NCBI RefSeq assembly: GCF_003991205.1
Contig: NZ_RXOZ01000005.1
Location: 1 to 64,000 of the forward strand
Source: Georgenia sp. SYP-B2076
GTDB lineage: Bacteria > Actinomycetota > Actinomycetes > Actinomycetales > Actinomycetaceae
Length of the DNA stretch: 64,000 bases
Direction: 5' to 3'
The notes beneath the pieces are model-generated. The model was not told the DNA's origin and did not search any database. It saw only the letters and a program-made list of their open reading frames with translations. The first letter of the stretch is position 1; every line of letters begins with the position of its first letter. Below, in pieces: positions 57,909-64,000 of the stretch. A program made the translations under genes and the position numbers.

Positions 57909-59036
57909 GTGCTCACCGCCTTCCACGACGAGGTTCTCGATGACGACCTCCACGCACACCCCCATGACGCCGGTGCCCGGCCCTCCGAGCCCGTCGCGGT
58001 CCGGGCTCCGGCCGGGGGAACCCGTCCGCCCGGCCGGGCCCTCGACCCGCAGGCGCGACTCGCCGCGGCGCGTGCGGCGCTGGTCAAGGCGGAGCTCGCG
58101 GCGGGCCTGCGCACCCACCTCGCCGGCCCGACGTCGACAGGCTCGGTGACGGGTAGAACAGGCGCAGCGGTGACGGCCGGCGCGGCGACGGCCGGCGCGG
58201 CGACGGTCCCGGGGACGACGGTCCCGGTGTCGGGAGCGATGACTGCCGCGGAGCCGCGCCTGGCCACCAGCCCGCTTCTGGTAGTCGTCCCGGGTACCGG
58301 AGGCGATGCGGTGACCGCCCTCGCGGGCGCCGCGGACGGTGCCACGGATCCGGATCGGGGCGTCGGCCAGGGCGCCGACCAGTTCCTCCCGGTGCCCGAC
58401 GTCCTCGTCCCGCTCTTCCCAGGTGGGGGCCTGGCCCGCGGCAGCGTGGTCCAGGTGGCCGGTTCCACCTCGCTGCTCCTCGGCCTGGCTGCGGCGGCGA
58501 GCGTGGACGGGGCGTGGTGCGCGCTCGTGGCCATGCCCGACGTCGGTTGGCGCGCGGCCGCCGGGGCGGGACTGGCCCTGGACCGTGTGGCGGTGGTGCC
58601 GCGGCCCGGTCCGGGCGCCGCCGGGGTGGTCGGGGCCCTGGTCGACGGGTACGACGTGCTCGTGGTCGGCCGGTGCCCCGCCCTGGGCGAGCGGGACCGG
58701 CGACAGCTCGGTGCCCGGTTGCGGACCCGGGGCGCCGTGCTCCTGAGCACGCACCCGTGGCCCGGCGCCCAGCTCGTGCTGCGCGCGACGCAGCCGGTCT
58801 GGGACGGGCTCGGCCAGGGGTGGGGACGCCTGATGGAGCAGCAGCTGACGGTGCTGGCCACCGGACGCGGCGGCGCCAGCCGGGTGCGAGAGGTCCGGGT
58901 CCAGATGGGGCCGGACGGGATGCGCGCGCCTCAGGAGACCGTGCACCAGAAGGCCGGGCACCGGGAGACCGGGCACCGCGAGGCCGGGCACGGGGAGGCC
59001 GCCGGGCCCACCGCGCCGCTGCTGCGGGTGGTGTGA
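57909..59036 (+). CDS. imuA': ImuA'-like mutasome protein
   Basis: A 375-residue RecA-fold-like protein. The central part (VPLFPGGGLARGSVVQVAGS, then SLLLGLAAAASVDGAWCALV and GYDVLVVGRC) matches ImuA'/SulA-type partners of ImuB in actinobacteria; a Walker A lysine is missing (SGS/TSLLL instead of GKT), as usual for ImuA'. With ImuB and DnaE2 it takes part in SOS mutagenesis. Two repeat patches are present: a 15-bp duplication (TAGAATAGAA) at residues ~88-98 and GHRETGHREAGHGEA near the C-terminus. GTG start with AAGGAGGGGGAG before it. Confidence 0.88.
   Translation: MLTAFHDEVLDDDLHAHPHDAGARPSEPVAVRAPAGGTRPPGRALDPQARLAAARAALVKAELAAGLRTHLAGPTSTGSVTGRTGAAVTAGAATAGAATVPGTTVPVSGAMTAAEPRLATSPLLVVVPGTGGDAVTALAGAADGATDPDRGVGQGADQFLPVPDVLVPLFPGGGLARGSVVQVAGSTSLLLGLAAAASVDGAWCALVAMPDVGWRAAAGAGLALDRVAVVPRPGPGAAGVVGALVDGYDVLVVGRCPALGERDRRQLGARLRTRGAVLLSTHPWPGAQLVLRATQPVWDGLGQGWGRLMEQQLTVLATGRGGASRVREVRVQMGPDGMRAPQETVHQKAGHRETGHREAGHGEAAGPTAPLLRVV
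58172..58201 (+). repeat. 15-bp in-frame tandem duplication in imuA'
   Basis: GACGGCCGGCGCGGC occurs at 58172-58186 and again at 58187-58201, inside an Ala/Gly/Thr-rich linker, followed by another doubled GACGGTCCCGG. Confidence 0.9.
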
Positions 59037-59037
59037 C

Positions 59038-60684
59038 GTGGCCCGGCAGGAACCGGGGCAGGCGGCGCGACGAGGGGTGCTGTGGGTCCCGGACTGGCCC
59101 GTGGCCGCCGCCGTCGCCGAGGGCCTGGCCGACCCCCAGGTCCCGGTCGCGGTGCACGACGGGCGTGGCGTCGTCGTCGCCTCCGCCCCGGCCCGCGCGG
59201 CCGGCGTGCGCCGCGGCATGCGCCGGCGCAGCGCCCAGCAGCTCTGCCCCGAGCTGGTGCTGCTGGGCGTCGACCCGGTGCGGGACGCCCGGGCGTTCGA
59301 GCCACTCGTGCAGGCCGTGGAGACGGTCGTCGCCGACGTCCTGGTGGTCCGCCCCGGCATGGTGGTGTTCCTCGCCCGCGGCCCGGTGCGTCACGTGGGC
59401 TCCGAGGACGCGCTGGCCGAGCTGCTCGTGGGCACGGTCGCCACCGAGACCGGCGCCGAGTGCCAGGTGGGCATCGGTGACGGGCTGCTGACCGCCATGC
59501 TCGCCGCGCGTGCCGGGGTGCTCGTGCCCGCCGGGCCCGGCGCCACCACGACCTTCCTCGCCGGCCAGGATGTCGCCGCGCTCACGCTGGCGGCCAGCAC
59601 CCGCCAGGCGGGCGTCGAGACGGCCGAGCTCGTGGACCTGCTGCGCCGGCTGGGCCTGCGCACCCTGGGAGCCTTCGCGCGGCTGGAGACGGGGGACGTC
59701 GCCGCCCGCCTCGGCACGCGGGGGCTCGCCGCCCACAGCCTGGCCCGGGGGCTGGACATGCGCCCCCCGGTCGCGCGCCGGCCCGAGGACGACGTCGTCG
59801 CCGCCACCGAGCTCGACCCGCCCGCCGAGCGCGCCGACGTCGCGGCCTTCGCGGCCCGCGCGTTGGCCGAGCAGCTCTCCGAGCGCATGCTCCGGCGCGG
59901 GGTGGTCTGCGCGCGCCTGCAGGTGACGGCCCGCACCGAGGACGGCAACGAGCTGGCGCGGACCTGGAGCATCGACGGGGCGCCCACCGCCGCCGAGCTG
60001 ACCGACCGGGTGCGCTGGCAGCTCGAGGGCTGGTTGTCCGGGCGCAGCGGCCGGCCGCCGTCGGCCCCGCTGACCCACCTCGAGCTGACCGCGCAGGAGG
60101 TCGGCCCCGCCGGCGCGGTGCAGGACGGCCTGTGGGGGCACTCCCGGCGCGGGCAGGTCCAGGCCGAGCGGGCCGCCCTGCGCGTGCAGGGCCTGCTCGG
60201 CGCGGAGGGGGTGCTCGTCCCTGTGCTCCAGGGTGGCCGGAACCCGCGCGCGGCCGCGCGGCTCGTGGCCTGGGGGGACGAGCCGGCGCCGCTGCGCCGC
60301 ACGGACGCCCCCTGGCCCGGCCGGGTGCCGCCCCCGTGGCCGGCCACCGTGCCCACCGAGCCGCTGCCGATCCTGCTCCTGGACGCCGCGGGCGCCACCG
60401 TGCGGGTGGACGCCCGGGGGACGGCCAGCGCCGCCCCGGCCCGCGTCGTCGTGCCCGCGCCCGAGCCCCTGCCCGGGGCGGCGGAGCGGCCGGCCGCGCC
60501 GGCGCCGGTGGACCCGGGGGAGTACCCGCTGCTCGCCTGGGCCGGCCCGTGGCCGGCGACGGAGCGCTGGTGGGCGGCGGAGGCGAGCCGCCGCGCCTAC
60601 GTCCAGGTGGTCCCGGACGGCGCGCCCGCGCTGCTCCTCGCCGTCGAGCGCGGGGCCTGGCGGGTGGAGGGGGTCTACGACTAG
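59038..60684 (+). CDS. imuB: ImuB, Y-family polymerase homologue
   Basis: A 548-residue Y-family DNA-polymerase-like protein that lacks catalytic activity and acts as a hub between DnaE2, ImuA' and the beta clamp. It begins GVLWVPDWPVAAAVAEG where active enzymes have the catalytic DxD; here the first acidic residue is a lone Asp, and the later SxDE motif is missing, as expected. LRRLGLRTLGAFARLETGDV is the helix-hairpin-helix part of the thumb. GTG start 1 nt after the imuA' stop. dnaE2 is not in this cluster. Confidence 0.93.
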   Translation: MARQEPGQAARRGVLWVPDWPVAAAVAEGLADPQVPVAVHDGRGVVVASAPARAAGVRRGMRRRSAQQLCPELVLLGVDPVRDARAFEPLVQAVETVVADVLVVRPGMVVFLARGPVRHVGSEDALAELLVGTVATETGAECQVGIGDGLLTAMLAARAGVLVPAGPGATTTFLAGQDVAALTLAASTRQAGVETAELVDLLRRLGLRTLGAFARLETGDVAARLGTRGLAAHSLARGLDMRPPVARRPEDDVVAATELDPPAERADVAAFAARALAEQLSERMLRRGVVCARLQVTARTEDGNELARTWSIDGAPTAAELTDRVRWQLEGWLSGRSGRPPSAPLTHLELTAQEVGPAGAVQDGLWGHSRRGQVQAERAALRVQGLLGAEGVLVPVLQGGRNPRAAARLVAWGDEPAPLRRTDAPWPGRVPPPWPATVPTEPLPILLLDAAGATVRVDARGTASAAPARVVVPAPEPLPGAAERPAAPAPVDPGEYPLLAWAGPWPATERWWAAEASRRAYVQVVPDGAPALLLAVERGAWRVEGVYD

Positions 60685-60835
60685 GCGGGCAGGCCACCCG
60701 CGGGCGCGAGCGGTGCGTCCGCATGGCCCTCGACGAGCTGGTCCGCCTTCTCGCGGGTGCCCGTCACGGCGCACACACTACGAACGAGCCCCGGTGTGCT
60801 CTTGTGATTTGAGGTCGCGGACCGAAGGAGGGGTC

Positions 60836-61057
60836 ATGGACCGCGAACGTGTCGTCTCCTCCACCATCGTGGAGGTCGGCTACGACCCGTCGTCGCGCAC
60901 GCTCGAGCTGCGGTTCACCGGTGGGCGCCTCTACCGGTACTTCGACGTCCCGGAACAGGTCTTCGCCGACATGCTGGCCGCGCCCTCCAAGGGCCGCTAC
61001 TTCAACCGCGAGATCCGGGACGGGTACCGGTATGTCCGGGTCGGCCGTCACGGGTGA
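60836..61057 (+). CDS. KTSC-domain protein
   Basis: A 73-residue KTSC-domain protein. VEVGYDPSSRTLELRFTGG and YRYFDVPEQVFADMLAAPSKGRY's core (Lys/Ser near GRYFN) match the domain, named for a Lys-tRNA-synthetase C-terminal relation. Function unknown. Ribosome site GAAGGAGGGG before the ATG. Its last 10 bp overlap the convergent Rph-like gene. The 151-bp gap before it shows no further gene. Confidence 0.88.
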   Translation: MDRERVVSSTIVEVGYDPSSRTLELRFTGGRLYRYFDVPEQVFADMLAAPSKGRYFNREIRDGYRYVRVGRHG

Positions 61058-63846
61058 ACACCGGCGACGGGCGCGGGTTCCTCCACGCCCACGGTGACGG
61101 TCCCGGCGGCGCCGTCGACCGTGACCGTGTCGCCGGTCCTGATCCGGGTGGTCGCGTCGGGGACGCCGACGACGGCGGGGATGCCGTACTCGCGGGCGAC
61201 GACGGCGCCGTGCGAGACCGCGCCGCCCATCTCCATAACGAGGGCGCCCGCGGTCAGGAACAGGGGGGTCCAGCCGGGGTCGGTGGACGGCGCGACGAGG
61301 ATCTCGCCCGGCTCCAGGCGGGCGCCGGAGGGGTCGAGGATCACGCGGGCCGTGCCGGTCACGGTGCCGGCGGAGGCGGGCGCCCCGGCGAGGGTGCCGG
61401 GCGGCAGCGGCGCGCCGGCCGTCGTCGTCGCCGACTCCCGGGCGGCCATGGCGGCCTCCACGTCGGTGCCGTCGGAGAGCAGGATCCGGGGGATGTGGCG
61501 ACGGCGCATCTCCCGCTCGTAGGTGTGGCGGCGGCCGGCCACCATGTCGCGGAGGTCCCCGCCGCGCAGCCCGACCCGGGCCTCGGTCAGGTCGAGGAAG
61601 AACACGTCCTCCGGCGCGCCGATCCGCCCGGCCGCCGCCAGCTCCTCGCCGACCCGGTGGAGCTGGCGGCGGAGCGCGGCGAAGAACAGGATGAGGTCGA
61701 ACTTGGGTTGCTCCCGCAGGCCGGCCGACTCGCGGGCGCGCCGCAGCCCGTAGCCCACCAGCGCCCCGCGGAGCCGGCCCCGGGCGCGGGCCCGGCGGGC
61801 CAGCTCCGCGGCCATGGCCCCCGCCTCCCGGGCGGCGCGGGCGAACTGCCGGTCCGGGGCCTGGTCCGGGTCGGTGAGCCGGAGGTAGTTGGCCAGGACG
61901 TTGAGGATGTGCGCGGGGTCCTCGGACCAGCGCGGGACCCCGAGGTCGATCTCGGCCACGGCACGGTGGCCGTACGCGGCGAGAAAGTCGCTCAGCGCGC
62001 GCTGCGCCGTCGCGGGGAGGGACCCCTCGGCGTAGCGCCGGGCGAGGTCCTGCGGGTCCCCGTCGCGGAGGGTGGCCGCGGACTCGGGGTCGTCACGGAT
62101 CAGGGTGGCGGAGCGCCAGAGCTCCAGGTCCATCTCGGTGGTCACGTTGTTCGGCAGCCCGCGCAGCACGCTCGGCAGCTCGCCGGGGCGGGCCAGCGGG
62201 CCCAGCAGCCACCGGGCGATCCCGAACCAGACGTAGCCCGCGGCCGCCGGGGGCAGCTGCGCGATGACGGCCCGCATGAGCTCGCGGGAGATCATGCGCT
62301 CGACCAGGTCCAGCCGCGCCGCGGCGGTGGCCGGCTCCGGCCGAGCCAGGGCGCGGCGCAGCTCCTGCTCCGCCCGCCGGCTGCGCTCCAGCGCGGCCCG
62401 CGGGCGGAGGATGGCGCGGGCGACGTCGGGCACGGCCGAGAGCTGGGGCACCGCGCGGTACGTGCGGGCGAAGGAGTGCAGGTCCGCCTTCTGGTTCACG
62501 GAGAACCGCGGGTCGTCCATGAGGTAGCGCAGCACCTCCACGGCGCGGACGTCCCCGACCGTCATCGCGGTGGAGAACATCCTGCGGCCGCCCGCGTTGC
62601 GCAGCGAGTCCGTGATGTCCATGAAGAGACGCAGCCCCGGCTGCGCGTACCGGTAGGTCCCCAGCGGGGGCGTGCCCCACCGGGCGGCGCCGTTGCTGGT
62701 GATGAGGACGTCGAACACGGACAGCCCCATGGGCGTCAGCGGCCGGACCAGCCCCTGCATCAGGCTGGCGCACAGGTAGACCCGTGTCCCGTCGTCGTTG
62801 CCGCTCGGCTCCGGCAGGGGGTACAGGGTGGTGATGGGGCGGGACTGCACCAGCAGGATCCGCCCGCCCGGCTCGATCGCCCACTCCAGGTCCTGCGGCT
62901 GCCCGAAGTGCTCCTCCGCCCGGGAACCGAGCGCCGTCAGGGCGAGGACCTGCGCGTCCGTCAGGCACGGCCCGCCCGCCGCCGGCCGCTCCCGCACCTC
63001 TGTCCCCCCGCCGGGAACCGCCCTGACCTCCACCCGCTTGTCGCCGAGCGTCCGCCGGAGGATCTCGCCCGTCGCGACGTCGACGACGAACTGGTCCGGG
63101 TTGACGGCGCCGCTGACCAGCGCCTCGCCGAGGCCCGGGGCGGCGTCGATCACGGCCTCCCCGCGCCGGCCCGTCACCGGGTTGGCCGTGAACAGCACCC
63201 CGGAGACCTCGGCGTCCACCATCTCCTGGACGACGACGGCGATGCTCACCGCGCGGTGGCCGACGCCGTTGTCGCTGCGGTAGGCCACCGCCCGCTCCGT
63301 CCACAGCGACGCCCAGCACCGGCGGACCGCGTCCAGCAGCGCGTCCGCCCCGACGACGTTGAGGTACGTGTTCTGCTGGCCGGCGAAGCTGGCCTCCGGC
63401 AGGTCCTCGGCGGTGGCCGAGGAGCGCACGGCGACCGGGACGTCGGCGCCGAGCCGCGCGTACGCGGCGCGGACCGCCTCGGCGATGGTCGCCGGGACGG
63501 GGGCGCCCTCCAGCGCGGTGCGGGCCTGCCCGGCGAGCCGCGCCAGGGAGGCGGTCGCCCCGGCCGAGGCGCCCCGGTCCGTGCCCGCCGACGTCACCTC
63601 CAGGGCCGCGAGGACGGGCCCGAGGTTGGCCCCGACGGCGGCCACGCGGTAGGCCGTCGTCGTGAGGCAGAAGCCGTCCGGGACCGGCAGGCCGGCGGCG
63701 AGGAGCGCCCCGAGGTTCGCCCCCTTGCCGCCCACCATCGGGCCCATGTCCGCGTCCACCTGGGTGAGGTCCAGCACCGGGCTGGCCTCACGCGGATCGA
63801 GCCCCGCTGCACGGTCCATGGCTGGTCCCCAAGACGCTCTCGACAT
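61048..63846 (-). CDS. Rph-like PEP-utilising enzyme (rifampicin phosphotransferase type)
   Basis: A 932-residue enzyme with three parts: an ATP-binding domain of the PPDK/Rph type (~25-330, with VGGKGANLGALLAAGLPVPDG's start motif, AVRSSATAEDLPEASFAGQQ's core and LEWAIEPGGRILLVQSRP at its end), a large helical middle (~340-790) and a swivelling phosphohistidine domain with His879 in GGAVSHGAVVARE. Rph inactivates rifampicin by phosphorylating it; many Rph-like proteins have other or unknown substrates. ATG 63846 follows CGGGAGCACGGG; ATG 63819 is an alternative with GGGGA upstream. Confidence 0.85.
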   Translation of the reverse strand: MSRASWGPAMDRAAGLDPREASPVLDLTQVDADMGPMVGGKGANLGALLAAGLPVPDGFCLTTTAYRVAAVGANLGPVLAALEVTSAGTDRGASAGATASLARLAGQARTALEGAPVPATIAEAVRAAYARLGADVPVAVRSSATAEDLPEASFAGQQNTYLNVVGADALLDAVRRCWASLWTERAVAYRSDNGVGHRAVSIAVVVQEMVDAEVSGVLFTANPVTGRRGEAVIDAAPGLGEALVSGAVNPDQFVVDVATGEILRRTLGDKRVEVRAVPGGGTEVRERPAAGGPCLTDAQVLALTALGSRAEEHFGQPQDLEWAIEPGGRILLVQSRPITTLYPLPEPSGNDDGTRVYLCASLMQGLVRPLTPMGLSVFDVLITSNGAARWGTPPLGTYRYAQPGLRLFMDITDSLRNAGGRRMFSTAMTVGDVRAVEVLRYLMDDPRFSVNQKADLHSFARTYRAVPQLSAVPDVARAILRPRAALERSRRAEQELRRALARPEPATAAARLDLVERMISRELMRAVIAQLPPAAAGYVWFGIARWLLGPLARPGELPSVLRGLPNNVTTEMDLELWRSATLIRDDPESAATLRDGDPQDLARRYAEGSLPATAQRALSDFLAAYGHRAVAEIDLGVPRWSEDPAHILNVLANYLRLTDPDQAPDRQFARAAREAGAMAAELARRARARGRLRGALVGYGLRRARESAGLREQPKFDLILFFAALRRQLHRVGEELAAAGRIGAPEDVFFLDLTEARVGLRGGDLRDMVAGRRHTYEREMRRRHIPRILLSDGTDVEAAMAARESATTTAGAPLPPGTLAGAPASAGTVTGTARVILDPSGARLEPGEILVAPSTDPGWTPLFLTAGALVMEMGGAVSHGAVVAREYGIPAVVGVPDATTRIRTGDTVTVDGAAGTVTVGVEEPAPVAGVHP

Positions 63847-63890
63847 CCCGTGCTCCCGACGATAGACCCGCGCCGTGCCAGGATCGCGTC

Positions 63891-64000
63891 ATGACCGCCT
63901 GGATCTGCCGGACCTGCGCCGTCGAGCACCCCGACACCGACCGCCCGCCCGAGGTGTGCGCGATCTGCGCCGACGAGCGCCAGTACGTGCCCGCCGCCGG
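63891..64000 (+). CDS. Zinc-ribbon protein, probably MBL-fold hydrolase (5' part)
   Basis: Only the first 36 codons lie in the window. The frame begins MTAWICRTCAVEHPD and continues to EVCAICADERQYVPAAG, giving two Cys-x2-Cys knuckles of a zinc ribbon. This N-terminus is typical of metallo-beta-lactamase-fold hydrolases in actinobacteria, but the catalytic part is beyond the edge. CAGGAT ends 6 nt before the ATG and could be its -10 box. Divergent from the Rph-like gene. Confidence 0.7.
   Translation, partial: MTAWICRTCAVEHPDTDRPPEVCAICADERQYVPAA

Noticed and set aside
58084-60774. 896-codon minus-strand open frame.
   Set aside because: Antisense to imuA'-imuB, which have an SOS box, ribosome site and family motifs.

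Overview
The window is a piece of a very GC-rich actinobacterial chromosome. Support comes from the end of an rRNA operon, the order tlyA-nadK-recN-steA-steB-(PNPT-like protein)-murJ-pyrG-nudix, a sufR-B-D-(Rieske)-C-S-U-(DUF59) operon, a mabA/inhA-like fabG-fabI pair, two proteins of the deazaflavin (F420) reductase family, an actinobacterial-type SOS box (TCGAAC-N4-GTTCGA) and many TANNNT -10 boxes placed 6-8 nt before a start codon. Micrococcales (Cellulomonas/Georgenia-like) is my best guess from gene order; the species is not determined. Apart from the rRNA end, nearly every stretch is coding. I see no prophage, insertion sequence, CRISPR array or tRNA.

Layout. 1-400: 3' end of 23S rRNA, 5S rRNA and a terminator. 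465-13607: a co-directional run starting with an unusual protein carrying 27 near-identical RGG-like repeats, then a HAD phosphatase, a tiny protein, tlyA, NAD kinase, recN, the SteA/SteB division pair, a PNPT-like membrane protein, murJ and a glycosyltransferase. 13856-16263: CTP synthase and a Nudix hydrolase. 16439-19363 (minus): heme A synthase and an ABC exporter. 19546-26345: SufR and the SUF iron-sulfur operon behind a promoter whose -35 and -10 boxes each sit in the loop of a dyad. 26528-31032: metallopeptidase, ABC-F protein, SURF1 and two small proteins. 31032-34012: fatty-acid reductases FabG and FabI, a SixA-like phosphatase and SerB. 34114-36735: divergent glgC/glgA for glycogen or alpha-glucan synthesis. 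36822-45313: unknown protein, ABC ATPase, NfeD and SPFH pair, a heterodimeric ABC exporter and a SpoU methyltransferase. 45461-49694: F420-type reductase, then an ArsR-SulP operon divergent from a flavin disulfide reductase. 49698-53059: MFS transporter, TrmL, small proteins, a second F420-type reductase and ferritin. 53242-56374: a P450 operon with a fused ferredoxin-ferredoxin reductase. 56450-61057: YbaK and PEBP proteins, then the SOS-controlled imuA'-imuB mutasome pair and a KTSC protein. 61048-63846: a large rifampicin-phosphotransferase-like enzyme; the edge holds the start of a zinc-ribbon protein.

Themes. Iron-sulfur and heme supply (SUF, CtaA, SURF1, ferritin) stands near users of those cofactors (P450, fused ferredoxin). 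Cell-envelope and division genes fill the first third. The most distinctive signals are the homogenised repeat array next to the rRNA operon, recurrent short in-frame tandem duplications of 15-45 bp, a set of about ten inferred leaderless promoters, the double-dyad suf promoter, and the P450 operon with a candidate operator and a leaderless upstream ORF.
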